This document shows, piece after piece, positions 8,000 to 16,513 of a DNA stretch of 38,069 nucleotides. Below the pieces are notes generated by a model, which worked only from the letters and a program-made list of their open reading frames with translations, ran no database searches and was not told the DNA's origin. Every line of letters begins with the position of its first letter. The stretch's first letter is position 1. The position numbers were made by a program, and so were the translations under genes. The stretch is from Cloacibacillus sp. (GTDB taxonomy: Bacteria; Synergistota; Synergistia; Synergistales; Synergistaceae): assembly GCA_036655895.1 (NCBI GenBank), contig JAVVPF010000030.1:1-38069 (forward strand). The letters run 5' to 3'.

Positions 8000-9061
8000 C
8001 TATTTATGCCCCAAAGCCTTAGCCTGGTCTTTATAACCGAGATCGGAGAGTACCTTCGAGTAAACTTTTATAAATGCCTTACCTTCTGGCGTTTTGTTTG
8101 CCTGCTCAAGAATTACCTTCGCTCCTATTTGACGAGCTTTAATTACATCTTCCTTAGGTAAGACAATAATCTTAACTTTTTTGTTTATCCAATCTTGTTT
8201 TGCGATAATACTCTGCGGTGGGTTAGTGACTGCGGAACGATACCTTGAATGGTCTCGTGCGGCAAGGACTATATCCTTGAGATCCTGAGGTAAATTATTC
8301 CATTCCTTGGTATTGACGATAAACCCCTTGTCTTCATTAGAGCCTAGGTGTAGGCATGGTTCCACGACAAACTTGGTAACTTCGTGCAAACCCATATCTT
8401 TATTTTCTTTCCAATCAGAGAACTCTGCCGCGTCAATGGTCTTCATTTGAAGAGCGGTATATATTTCAGGAGCCGCAACACTTACAGTATTAGCGCCAAG
8501 GGCCTTATAGAACAGCGCCCCAATTCCACCCGCACGAATATTCTTTCCCTTAAAATCAGCCAAACGATTAATCGGCGTAACCGAACACAAAATCTCTGGG
8601 GGCATAAAATCCAACGTCCCTAAATAGGTCACGCCATATTTCTTATATAGCTTCTCCTTTATAGGCATAAGTTGTTCTTCCAGGTACATTTCATTGCTAA
8701 AATCTGTGATGGGGCACCCCGGGCGATTGCCAAGAATCGCAAAGGTCGGGTCTTTGCTGGACCAATATCCAGACCAAACAAAGGCTGCCTGTACTATGCC
8801 ATTTTTTACCGAGTCAAAGGAATCATAAACTGGAAATAACACTCCGGCCCCAAATGGTTCTATCACTAAACGACCTCTGGAGGCTTTCTTTACTGTATTA
8901 CAAAAATCAACGACTGTCTGATAGCGCTCCGTACCCACCATAGAGTGAGTTACTAAACGCCACTTATAGACTTTCTCGGCCGCGTTCGCAGGAAATACCG
9001 TTACAACAAGAAGCAATGCCATTAAAGAAATTGTCATAAAACCTTTTAAAAATTTGTTCAT
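8000..9061 (-). CDS. dctP: TRAP transporter solute-binding protein (DctP family)
   Basis: 353 residues with a signal peptide (MNKFLKGFMT..., cleavage near FPANAA at about 23-28). The mature part runs YKWRLVTHSMVGTERYQTVVDF, then VKNGIVQAAFVW and a central GKNIRAGG (family form GLKIRxxG) that contains the conserved Arg which usually ligates a carboxylate. MKTIDAAEFSDW is the counterpart of the lobe-two ligand segment. The ATG has AAAGGAGG nine bases upstream. It is the first gene of the dctPQM-proC-ATPase-mutase-dctP set. It belongs to the subgroup with long C-terminal helices that binds diverse organic acids; the ligand is unknown. Confidence 0.93.
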   Translation of the reverse strand: MNKFLKGFMTISLMALLLVVTVFPANAAEKVYKWRLVTHSMVGTERYQTVVDFCNTVKKASRGRLVIEPFGAGVLFPVYDSFDSVKNGIVQAAFVWSGYWSSKDPTFAILGNRPGCPITDFSNEMYLEEQLMPIKEKLYKKYGVTYLGTLDFMPPEILCSVTPINRLADFKGKNIRAGGIGALFYKALGANTVSVAAPEIYTALQMKTIDAAEFSDWKENKDMGLHEVTKFVVEPCLHLGSNEDKGFIVNTKEWNNLPQDLKDIVLAARDHSRYRSAVTNPPQSIIAKQDWINKKVKIIVLPKEDVIKARQIGAKVILEQANKTPEGKAFIKVYSKVLSDLGYKDQAKALGHK

Positions 9062-9362
9062 ATAAACTGCCTCCTTTATTTTTGTGATACGGTACTAATA
9101 ATGTACTTCCTGTCGTTAAATATGTCATTGGACATTGAAGCACAAAATAAAAAGCATTACTCCGTGTCCGTTGTGCACTTCGCACAAGCCCGTGGCACTG
9201 GTTTAATTTTAAATTAGATTCATGTTATTTTGAACAAATTTTATTTTATCCCTCATTTTTTAATAAAATCATTTCTACCCACTTTATTTCTTTTCCTTTT
9301 AAATCCTGCGCTGTTATAATATGCAACTGTGTGTCATATATTTTTATATAGAAGGTGTTGCT
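9062..9362. promoter_or_regulatory. Divergent promoter region between the TRAP/mutase set and the ABC importer
   Basis: About 300 AT-rich bases separate the two divergent start codons. On the plus strand a perfect TATAAT (9315-9320) lies 43 bases before the ABC binding-protein start, with no good -35 partner. Near the minus-strand gene is the inverted repeat TTGTGC-ACTTC-GCACAA (9171-9187), a candidate operator. I looked for a cobalamin riboswitch and could not identify the conserved B12-box arrangement, and no convincing Fur box was visible. Confidence 0.45.
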
Positions 9363-10439
9363 ATGAAAAGCAAAAAATTTCTTTCGTTGATTGCAGCCGT
9401 AGCTGTCGTTTTGACAGCCGCCATCTCCGCCTTTGCGGCCTCCGCGCCACAAGGCAAGCGTGTAATAACCGACCAGTTGGGACGCAGCGTTACTATCCCA
9501 CAAAATCCGAAAAGGGTCGTCTGCCTTATGCACCACGCGCTTGACATAACGCTTGAGCTACAGGCTGGAGACAGGCTTGTCGGCATAATGAAAGACTGGG
9601 ACAAACTGCTCTTCCCGGGCATCGCGGAGATTTATCCGCCAATCAAAACACTGCCGCAGGTCGGCACACTCACTGAAGTCAACATGGAGGAGCTGCTCAA
9701 GGTCAACCCCGACCTCGTAATAGTAACGCACTATTTCCCGCAGGAGACGCTGAAAAAGATCGAAGCGGCAGGGATTCCAGTTGTCGCTATTTCGCTCTAT
9801 CAGGCGGATTTCGAAGAGGCGTCGAAGCTCAACCCTAAGTTGAAAAACCCGGACAGAGCCTATACCATCGGAATGAAAATAGGCGTCAATCTGCTTGGCG
9901 AGATATACAATAAACCAAGAGAGGCCAAAAAGCTCAACACATTCGTTGAGGATCGGCGCGCCCTCGTCGGCGACAAACTATCGGCCATCCCCGAGAATAA
10001 AAAAATAACCTGCTACATGGCGAACCCAGACCTTTACACCTACGGCAGCGGTAAATACGTCGGCGTAATAATGGACAGAGCCGGAGGCATCAACGTCGCC
10101 CGGGAGATAAGCGGTTACAAAGCGGTCAACATGGAGCAGATACTAAAATGGGACCCTCATGTCATCTTCGTGCAGGATCGCTACGCAGCTCAGGTCATAC
10201 CCCAGATAACCAAGGGGGCGGCCTGGGCGCAGATTTGCGCCGTCAAAAAACATCGAGTTTACGAAACACCGGAATATGTGAAGCCATGGGGACACCCATG
10301 CCCTGAGTCAATGGCGCTCGGTGAATTGTGGATGGCGAAAAAACTCTACCCTGAACGCTTTAAAGACATCGATATCAATAAGTTCGTGCAGGAATTCTAC
10401 ACCACTTTCTACGGCGTCCCGTATAAAGGAAAACATTAA
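9363..10439 (+). CDS. ABC transporter binding protein for iron complex, haem or corrinoid (FepB/BtuF type)
   Basis: 358 residues from the ATG at 9363, which has GAAGGTG just upstream; an in-frame ATG at 9321 would put a poor extension before the signal peptide. MKSKKFLSLIAAVAVV... ends near SAFAAS, a cleavable signal without a lipobox cysteine. The mature protein starts RVITDQLGRSVTIPQNPKRVV, the hallmark of the PF01497 class III binding proteins. Later come NMEELLKVNPDLVIV and NMEQILKWDPHVIFV, the two equivalent lobe segments. It overlaps the permease gene by one base (TAATG). The ligand could be ferric siderophore, haem or cobalamin; the neighbouring B12 enzyme makes corrinoid worth testing. 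Confidence 0.9.
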   Translation: MKSKKFLSLIAAVAVVLTAAISAFAASAPQGKRVITDQLGRSVTIPQNPKRVVCLMHHALDITLELQAGDRLVGIMKDWDKLLFPGIAEIYPPIKTLPQVGTLTEVNMEELLKVNPDLVIVTHYFPQETLKKIEAAGIPVVAISLYQADFEEASKLNPKLKNPDRAYTIGMKIGVNLLGEIYNKPREAKKLNTFVEDRRALVGDKLSAIPENKKITCYMANPDLYTYGSGKYVGVIMDRAGGINVAREISGYKAVNMEQILKWDPHVIFVQDRYAAQVIPQITKGAAWAQICAVKKHRVYETPEYVKPWGHPCPESMALGELWMAKKLYPERFKDIDINKFVQEFYTTFYGVPYKGKH

Positions 10440-11467
10440 TGGGTCTAAATGGCGGCCAAAATAAAGACCGGCTGCTTCAGACGGGGCTGGCGCTGGCCGT
10501 ACCGGCCTCGTTTCTCCTGTCGTTGCTGATAGGGCGCTACGACATACCGGTTGAGACTCTGATAAAAATGCTGCTTTCGACCGTACTTCCGATAGAAAAA
10601 ACATGGCCGCAGACGATGGAGACTGTATTTTTTCAGATACGTCTGCCTCGCATCACAGCGGCATTTTTCGTCGGAGGCTCGCTTGCAGTCTCTGGGGCTA
10701 TATTTCAGGGGATATTTAAAAATCCTCTCGTCTCTCCAGATATTCTGGGAGTCTCCTACGGTGCTGGCTTTGGCGCGGCGTTAGCGATACTGTTGACAAA
10801 CGGAGGTCTATATCTACAGGCCTCCGCCATTTTTTTCGGCCTAACCGCAGTCTGCGCCGCATACGCAATGGCGCGCCTCTTCAAAGGCGCGCCTGTATTA
10901 GTGCTCGTACTCTCAGGAATCATAGTCGGAGCCTTCTTTCACGCGCTGCTTTCGTCTCTGAAATATATAGCAGACCCATACGACAAGCTGCCCTCTATAA
11001 TTTTCTGGCTCATGGGCTCGCTCTCACGCGTTGCACCAGAGGATCTGAAGTGGAGCGTCCCCGCCTTTATCACTGGCATCACAGCGCTCTACGCCTGCCG
11101 TTGGCGCGTCAACCTGCTTGCGCTCGGCGACGAGGAGGCTCGTTCTTTAGGCGTCAACACGACAGTTGAACGTGGCGTTGTAATCTTTATATGCACGCTG
11201 CTCTCATGCCTTGCTGTATGCCTCGCCGGAACGATAGGGTGGGTCGGCCTCGTAATACCTCATGTCGGAAGACTCTTTGTCGGATCCGACTACAGAAAGC
11301 TCATTCCAGTTTCCGTATCGCTTGGAGGCATATACCTCATTCTCATTGACAACGCAGCACGCGCGCTTACCGCAAACGAAATTCCGTTGGGCATCCTCAC
11401 CTCGCTAATAGGCGCACCCTTCTTCGCACTGCTGCTAATTAAAAGAAGGGCCGGGTGGCAGGCATGA
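10439..11467 (+). CDS. FecCD/BtuC-family ABC permease
   Basis: 342 residues, normal for one permease subunit of this family, with about ten hydrophobic segments. Motifs are RLPRITAAFFVGGSLAVSGAIFQGIFKNPLVSPDILG in the first third (the family form RLPR...GAxLAxSGxxxQxxxxNPLAxPxxLG) and IGWVGLVIPHVGRLFVG in the last third. The latter contains the coupling region that touches the ATPase. The gene starts on the stop codon of the binding protein and overlaps the ATPase gene, so the three are one translationally coupled operon. It would act as a homodimer. Confidence 0.95.
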   Translation: MGLNGGQNKDRLLQTGLALAVPASFLLSLLIGRYDIPVETLIKMLLSTVLPIEKTWPQTMETVFFQIRLPRITAAFFVGGSLAVSGAIFQGIFKNPLVSPDILGVSYGAGFGAALAILLTNGGLYLQASAIFFGLTAVCAAYAMARLFKGAPVLVLVLSGIIVGAFFHALLSSLKYIADPYDKLPSIIFWLMGSLSRVAPEDLKWSVPAFITGITALYACRWRVNLLALGDEEARSLGVNTTVERGVVIFICTLLSCLAVCLAGTIGWVGLVIPHVGRLFVGSDYRKLIPVSVSLGGIYLILIDNAARALTANEIPLGILTSLIGAPFFALLLIKRRAGWQA

Positions 11468-12252
11468 CGCTCGAGGTTCTCTCGTTATTCGCCGGCTACG
11501 GAGGGAAAACCGTCATTGAAGACATTTCCTTTAAACTTTCAGCAGGCTCCGTACTCTGCCTGCTTGGGCCTAACGGCGCAGGGAAATCGACGCTGATAAA
11601 ATGTCTGGCTGGAACAGCCGCGCCTCTGCGCGGTGAAATAAAAATTGACGGCAAGGCGCCGCGCGAAATGGGGCGCAGAGAATTTGCGAAAATTGTAGCC
11701 TACATTCCACAAAGTTCGGGTCCCGTATTTCCATTCAAAGTACGCGACATGGCCGCTATGGGGCGTACCCCGCACAAAGGCTTCTTCGACCAGCCGAACC
11801 CAAAAGACTACGCTAGGGTAAGCGAGGCTCTTGCGCAGCTTGGGCTCTCGCATCTCGAAGAAAAAAATTTTACAGAGTTATCCGGCGGCGAACGCCAGAT
11901 GGCGCTCTTTGCCGCAGCGCTTGTGCAGGAACCGCAAATACTTTTGCTTGACGAGCCCACCTCCCATCTTGATTTCGGCAACCAGATCAAGGTGCTCAAG
12001 ACGGTACGGCGTCTTGCGGACGAAAGAGGCATCAGCGTCCTCATGGCTACGCATTCGCCAGAGCATGCGCTCTTTATAGGGGACGCCGCAGCTATAGTAA
12101 GGGACGGGAAAATGTGGCCGCCGGGAGCGCCCGACGAAATAATCACAGAAAAGAGCATAAGCGAATGTTTTGCCGCAAAGGTTCGCGTAATAGAAACACA
12201 GGACGGCCAAAAAGTTTGTTTCCCAGACAAAACGGGGCTTGAGTCGTGGTAA
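11455..12252 (+). CDS. ABC transporter ATPase (FecE/BtuD type)
   Basis: 265 residues counted from GTG at 11455. Walker A GPNGAGKST (38-46), Q-loop Q86 in AYIPQ, signature LSGGE (142-146), Walker B LLLDEP (163-168) and switch His H200 are all present, so it should be active. Two starts are possible. The GTG at 11455 has AGAAGG five bases away; the ATG at 11464 makes the classical ATGA overlap with the permease stop but is 14 bases from the same ribosome site. It powers the importer encoded just upstream and is the last gene before the terminator at 12332. Confidence 0.95.
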   Translation: MAGMTLEVLSLFAGYGGKTVIEDISFKLSAGSVLCLLGPNGAGKSTLIKCLAGTAAPLRGEIKIDGKAPREMGRREFAKIVAYIPQSSGPVFPFKVRDMAAMGRTPHKGFFDQPNPKDYARVSEALAQLGLSHLEEKNFTELSGGERQMALFAAALVQEPQILLLDEPTSHLDFGNQIKVLKTVRRLADERGISVLMATHSPEHALFIGDAAAIVRDGKMWPPGAPDEIITEKSISECFAAKVRVIETQDGQKVCFPDKTGLESW

Positions 12253-12331
12253 TGGAGTGCCCTTCCGCAAATAGTAACTTTCCAGATTTATGCACTTCTT
12301 ACTAAATCATCTGAACTTAATGTGCATCCGT

Positions 12332-12376
12332 AAAAAGACAGCGAATAAGAAGTATCTTCTTATTCGCTGTCTTTTT
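12332..12376. terminator. Strong bidirectional terminator
   Basis: A 21-base arm at 12332-12352 and its exact reverse complement flank a three-base TAT loop. The arm begins AAAAA, so both strands have a U-rich end. It lies between the plus-strand ABC operon and the minus-strand dehydrogenase/TTT operon and should stop both. Confidence 0.92.
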
Positions 12377-12419
12377 CTTTAATTAATAACCTTTTTCAAT
12401 AGCTATTGAACCATAAGAG

Positions 12420-13322
12420 TTAGGACTCTACTGATTCTTGCAAAGAGAGATTATTAATTACCTCGTAATAACGACTGATCGATGCATGGTCTAGATTTTC
12501 ACCACCATGATTGGCTACGGAAAGCATCATTTCTAAGACTTGCACGGAAAACGGAACCGAGCAATTTACCGCCCTGCTTGTTTCTAGTACATTTAGAATA
12601 TCTTTAATATGCAGCCCTATTCTAAATCCTGGCTCGTAGCGCCCTTCCAGCATTCGGGGTGCTTTATCCTCCATACATTGACTACCCGCGAGTCCTTTTC
12701 GTATGGCCTCAAAGACTTTGCGCGGATCGACTCCTGCTTTTTTTGCAAGAATCATTCCTTCTGCAACTGCGGAGATGTTAATTCCGACTATCATTTGATT
12801 TACAAGCTTAGTGATTTGTCCCGCTCCGCTTTCGCCTATATATGTAACACTAGCCCCCATCTTCGCAATTACTGGGCGTACCTTTTCAAAGGCCTCTTTA
12901 TTACCGCCAACCATGATTGCAAGCGTCCCATCTTTAGCCTTTTCTTGGCCGCCGCTAACAGGTGCGTCTATCATCTCTACACCTTTTTCTTTTAAGAGCG
13001 CGCAAAGCTCCCTGCTGACAATGGGAGCGATTGAGCTCATATCAACCACAATCTGCCCTTTCTTCATGCCTTTTATTATTCCGTCATCACCGGTAACAAC
13101 TTTCTGTACATTTGGAGAATTGGGAAGCATTGTGATGATAAGATTTGAAGATTCTTTTGCTACTTCTTCGGGTGAAGAAACGCATTCTGCTCCACAAACG
13201 CAAAGTTCCTCTACTGCCTCTTTATTGATGTCAAATACAACAAGAGAGTACCCCGCCTTAATGAGGTTTTTAGCCATTGGTTTTCCCATAATCCCAAGGC
13301 CTATAAATCCTATTTTATCCAT
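12420..13322 (-). CDS. Beta-hydroxyacid dehydrogenase (GarR/HIBADH family)
   Basis: 300 residues from the ATG at 13322, which has GGAGG upstream; a TTG at 13325 is less likely. All family elements are seen: Rossmann GLGIMG (8-13), followed after the second strand by the acidic D of VVFDIN, which favours NAD. The substrate motif DAPVSGGQEKAKDGTL has S123. The catalytic-Lys helix GAGQITKLVNQM has K172 and N175. Relatives include tartronate-semialdehyde reductase, 3-hydroxyisobutyrate dehydrogenase and 2-(hydroxymethyl)glutarate dehydrogenase, and sequence alone does not choose between them. It is the last gene of the TTT operon, downstream of three D-2-hydroxyacid dehydrogenases. Confidence 0.9.
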   Translation of the reverse strand: MDKIGFIGLGIMGKPMAKNLIKAGYSLVVFDINKEAVEELCVCGAECVSSPEEVAKESSNLIITMLPNSPNVQKVVTGDDGIIKGMKKGQIVVDMSSIAPIVSRELCALLKEKGVEMIDAPVSGGQEKAKDGTLAIMVGGNKEAFEKVRPVIAKMGASVTYIGESGAGQITKLVNQMIVGINISAVAEGMILAKKAGVDPRKVFEAIRKGLAGSQCMEDKAPRMLEGRYEPGFRIGLHIKDILNVLETSRAVNCSVPFSVQVLEMMLSVANHGGENLDHASISRYYEVINNLSLQESVES

Positions 13323-13358
13323 CAAAATGACCTCCGTATATATTTTTTAACTAATTCC

Positions 13359-14393
13359 TTAATAACCTTTTTCTATGTCGATCACATTATCAAGTGCTTC
13401 TCCAGCCTTAAGCCTACGCAAGTTTTGAAATACAATGTCAAAGGTACGGTCTATATAATTTTCTTCGTCATCACACCCCATGTGCGGCGAGATGATAAGG
13501 TTGGGCACAGACCAAAGCGGAGAATCCTTAGGAAGCGGTTCCTGTTCAAAAACATCAAGCACGGCACCTGAGATATGCCCGGCTTCTAGACTGCAGATCA
13601 GCGCGTCGTTATCTACTATTTTCCCCCGGCTTATGTTTACAAAACCAGCGCCCTTCTTCATCACAGAGAATTCTCTTTCTCCGACAAAATGGAATGTATC
13701 TTCTACCAGTGGGAGAGTAACAACGACGTAATCCGCCGAACGCAACACCTTATGAAGTTCCGACGGGGGTAATATTTCATCAAAATTTTCTTTAGGTATC
13801 TGATTTATATCGACACCAACTGTCTGCATTCCAAGCTGTTTCGCGGCCAGAGCAACGGCACTCCCCTGCTTGCCTGCACCAAGAATTGCAACCTTGGAAC
13901 CCTTTATAACGGAGACAAAATGCCCGTCCCAAAAATGTTTTCGCTGCGCGCATGCAAGTCTAGGCATATGGTTTCCTAACATAAGCAAAGCCATCATGGC
14001 ATATTCATACGTTTTCGGAGCATGTGCACCTCTGTTGTTGGTCAGTATCACACCTTTGGGCAGCCAATCCAGCGGCAACAAATGTTCTATTCCGGCCCCT
14101 ATTATATGTATCCACTTAAGACGTGGCGCAAGCAACGCTATCTCTTTAAGCGGAAACATATAGCCTACTACGATGTCCGCCTCTTTTATATCCCGACGGA
14201 ATTTTTTATAGTCTTCTTCATTCCAGCTTGGGTCATTCTCAAAGCTCGTCGTTGTAATTGTTCTTGAAATATTTATACTGTCTATAAACTCTGGGTATTT
14301 TTTCATAGCGGCATCCACGCGTTCCTGTGTCATGCGAAACACTTTGAGGCTGTCCTCCGCCGTCATTACCATGATATTCAATTTCTCATTCAA
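13359..14393 (-). CDS. D-2-hydroxyacid dehydrogenase, paralogue 1
   Basis: 344 residues of the D-isomer-specific 2-hydroxyacid dehydrogenase family, which reduces 2-keto acids or oxidises D-2-hydroxyacids with NAD(H). The dinucleotide motif is GAGKQG (172-177), and D195 in GVDINQ favours NAD over NADP. The catalytic triad is R256 (ISRG), E285 (EQEP) and H304 (SPH). The start is TTG at 14393, supported by AAGGAGG nine bases upstream; the first ATG lies seven codons inside. It is the most divergent of the three tandem copies (IIGAGIEH where the others have SSGVEH). The C-terminus is NVIDIEKGY. Confidence 0.9.
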   Translation of the reverse strand: MNEKLNIMVMTAEDSLKVFRMTQERVDAAMKKYPEFIDSINISRTITTTSFENDPSWNEEDYKKFRRDIKEADIVVGYMFPLKEIALLAPRLKWIHIIGAGIEHLLPLDWLPKGVILTNNRGAHAPKTYEYAMMALLMLGNHMPRLACAQRKHFWDGHFVSVIKGSKVAILGAGKQGSAVALAAKQLGMQTVGVDINQIPKENFDEILPPSELHKVLRSADYVVVTLPLVEDTFHFVGEREFSVMKKGAGFVNISRGKIVDNDALICSLEAGHISGAVLDVFEQEPLPKDSPLWSVPNLIISPHMGCDDEENYIDRTFDIVFQNLRRLKAGEALDNVIDIEKGY

Positions 14394-14407
14394 TTTTATC
14401 TGCCTCC

Positions 14408-15430
14408 TTAAAATTCCGTGTCTAGGTTCACGAGGTTTACAAGGGGCTTGCCTTCAAGGTAATTGCGAACATTGCACATAAGTATGTCAAGGCTTCTTGG
14501 CATATAATTTACAGGGTCATCAGATGATACATGCGGGGTCATTATCAGGTTAGGCGTCGTCCACAACGGCGATTCGTACTCAAGTGGTTCTTTGTCAAAA
14601 ACGTCAAGTATAGCCCCGGCCAGCGCTCCAGTTCGTAGCTTCTTATCAAGTGCAGCGGCATCAAGCAGCTGTCCTCGAGAAACATTGAGCAACGATGCTG
14701 TCTTTGGCAACCAGCCAAGCTCCCTTTCCCCGATCATTCTGTAGGTTGATTTAGTAAGCGGAGCCGCTATCACGAGGAAGTCCGCACTCTTCAGCGCTTC
14801 CTCCAATTTATCGACGGTCAATATTTCGTCACAATAAGGATGCTCTTTGATTACAGGATCTATTCCCGTCACATTCATACCAAGGCGCTTGCCTTGCCTA
14901 GCAACCTCTCCACCCTGACATCCAATTCCGATAACGACCAGCTTTTTCCCTTTAATAACGGTGGTAAAAACTCTCTCCCACTGCCCTTTCCTCTGCGCTG
15001 TATAAAGCTTAGGAATTGCAGAATTGAGCATTCCAAGATATGCGGCAAAAGTTTCCCCCGATTTTGGCTGATGGACGCCCCTGCTATTAGTTAGAGAGAG
15101 TCCCTCTGGAACCCAGGCAAAAGGAGTTATATGTTCCACTCCGGAACTATTGAAGTGTATCCATTTGAGATGAGGTGCATAGGTATGGATATGCTCTGTG
15201 GGAAACGTATATCCCATGAGTATATCCACCTCTTTCATTCTGGTAAAGAAAGAGTTTAAATCATTTTCCGTCCAACGATCATAATCATATTCACTGCTGC
15301 CCATCGTTACACAAAACCGATCCGCAATGTCACGGTTCCTAGCTATCGCGTCAAGTACCTGTTCTTCCGTCGCTTGGTATACATAGGCAGAGTGGCGGTT
15401 ATTCATTATGTGTATTTGAAGTTTTTTCAC
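14408..15430 (-). CDS. D-2-hydroxyacid dehydrogenase, paralogue 2
   Basis: 340 residues of the same family as both neighbours. It has GIGCQG (168-173), D191 in GIDPVIKEH, and catalytic R252 (VSRG), E281 (DKEP) and H300 (TPH). It begins with GTG at 15430, preceded by GAGG, 9 bases after the stop of paralogue 3. It is closer to paralogue 3 than to paralogue 1: both have FxSSGVEHI, RGxHxPKSGExFA and VFTTVIKxKKLVV. The N-terminal substrate domain carries MGSSEYDYDRWTENDLNSF, matched by a similar stretch in the other two. The substrate is unknown; context suggests the acid brought in by the TctCBA importer. Confidence 0.9.
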   Translation of the reverse strand: MKKLQIHIMNNRHSAYVYQATEEQVLDAIARNRDIADRFCVTMGSSEYDYDRWTENDLNSFFTRMKEVDILMGYTFPTEHIHTYAPHLKWIHFNSSGVEHITPFAWVPEGLSLTNSRGVHQPKSGETFAAYLGMLNSAIPKLYTAQRKGQWERVFTTVIKGKKLVVIGIGCQGGEVARQGKRLGMNVTGIDPVIKEHPYCDEILTVDKLEEALKSADFLVIAAPLTKSTYRMIGERELGWLPKTASLLNVSRGQLLDAAALDKKLRTGALAGAILDVFDKEPLEYESPLWTTPNLIMTPHVSSDDPVNYMPRSLDILMCNVRNYLEGKPLVNLVNLDTEF

Positions 15431-15439
15431 GGGGGACCT

Positions 15440-16471
15440 CTAAAATTCCATTGATATATCGACGATATTTCTCATCTGGCGGCCTGCAATTTCATTACGG
15501 AGATTCTCTATTGTAAGGTCAAGTGTTAACGGAATGTAATTCACAAGATCATCGGAGGAAACATGCGGCGTTATCACCAAATTAGGAGTGGTCCACAAAG
15601 GCGAATCTTCGGGAAGCGGCTCCACACAAAAGACGTCTAGTATCGCTCCGGACAATTCGCCATTCCGGAGTTTTTCATCAAGCGCAGCCTCATCAAGCAA
15701 AGGGCCCCTTGATACATTGATGATCCCGGCTCTTTTCGGCAGCCATCCAAGTTGCTCCCTACCAATGATGCCCTTTGTCTCTTTTGTAAGCGGTGCGGTA
15801 ATGGCCAGAAAATCTGCGTCTCTAAAAACTTCCTGCATTTTGTCCATTCCAACAACTGCATCACAATAACGATGTTCTTTACAGTAAGGGTCTATCCCCG
15901 TTACCACAAGCCCCATATCTTTGGCACGTCTTGCCATCTCGCCACCCTGATTGCCAACACCAAAGACCACAAGTTTCTTATTTTTTATGACAGTAGTAAA
16001 GACTCTATCCCATTTGTGATTACGTTGGCCTGTCATGAGGCGCGGCATGGCTGCGTTCAGCATACCAAGGAATGTAGCAAAGGATTCTCCTGATTTTGGG
16101 AGGTGAATACCACGGTTATTGATGAGCTTAATACCATCGGGAACCCATGTAAAAGGAGAAATATGCTCAACGCCTGAGCTGATAAAGTGAATCCATCTAA
16201 GATTCGGGGCGTAGCCTGCTATATTTTCAGTAGGAAAACTATACCCGACAAGAATATCTGCCGTGCTCATATAGCTATAATACTCATTGAAATCCTCATC
16301 TGTCCATTTCTCAAGCTCGTCATAACCGCTACTGCCAATTGTTATGTACAGCTGCTCGGCAAAATCAGCGTTTCTCTTAAGCAGGTCATCAATTTGCCCC
16401 TGCGTTGCTTTAAAAACTTCGACAGAACTTCTGCTGTTTTCAATATGGATATGAACTTTACCGTCTTTCAT
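15440..16471 (-). CDS. D-2-hydroxyacid dehydrogenase, paralogue 3
   Basis: 343 residues; the first of the three tandem dehydrogenases in transcription order, 42 bases after tctA. It shows GVGNQG (171-176), D194 in GIDPYCKEH, and catalytic R255 (VSRG), E284 (CVEP) and H303 (TPH). All three copies keep intact catalytic residues, so none looks like a decaying duplicate. The Gln at the fifth position of the glycine motif (GxGxQG, where most relatives have I or R) is shared by the three and marks them as one lineage. Confidence 0.9.
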   Translation of the reverse strand: MKDGKVHIHIENSRSSVEVFKATQGQIDDLLKRNADFAEQLYITIGSSGYDELEKWTDEDFNEYYSYMSTADILVGYSFPTENIAGYAPNLRWIHFISSGVEHISPFTWVPDGIKLINNRGIHLPKSGESFATFLGMLNAAMPRLMTGQRNHKWDRVFTTVIKNKKLVVFGVGNQGGEMARRAKDMGLVVTGIDPYCKEHRYCDAVVGMDKMQEVFRDADFLAITAPLTKETKGIIGREQLGWLPKRAGIINVSRGPLLDEAALDEKLRNGELSGAILDVFCVEPLPEDSPLWTTPNLVITPHVSSDDLVNYIPLTLDLTIENLRNEIAGRQMRNIVDISMEF

Positions 16472-16513
16472 GATGACGTCTCCCCCTTTGCAGTCTAACG
16501 TTCCACAATCACG

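Noticed and set aside
9121-9362. Cobalamin riboswitch before the ABC importer
   Set aside because: GTGGCACTGG near 9191 recalls part of the conserved core, but the remaining elements and their order could not be found.
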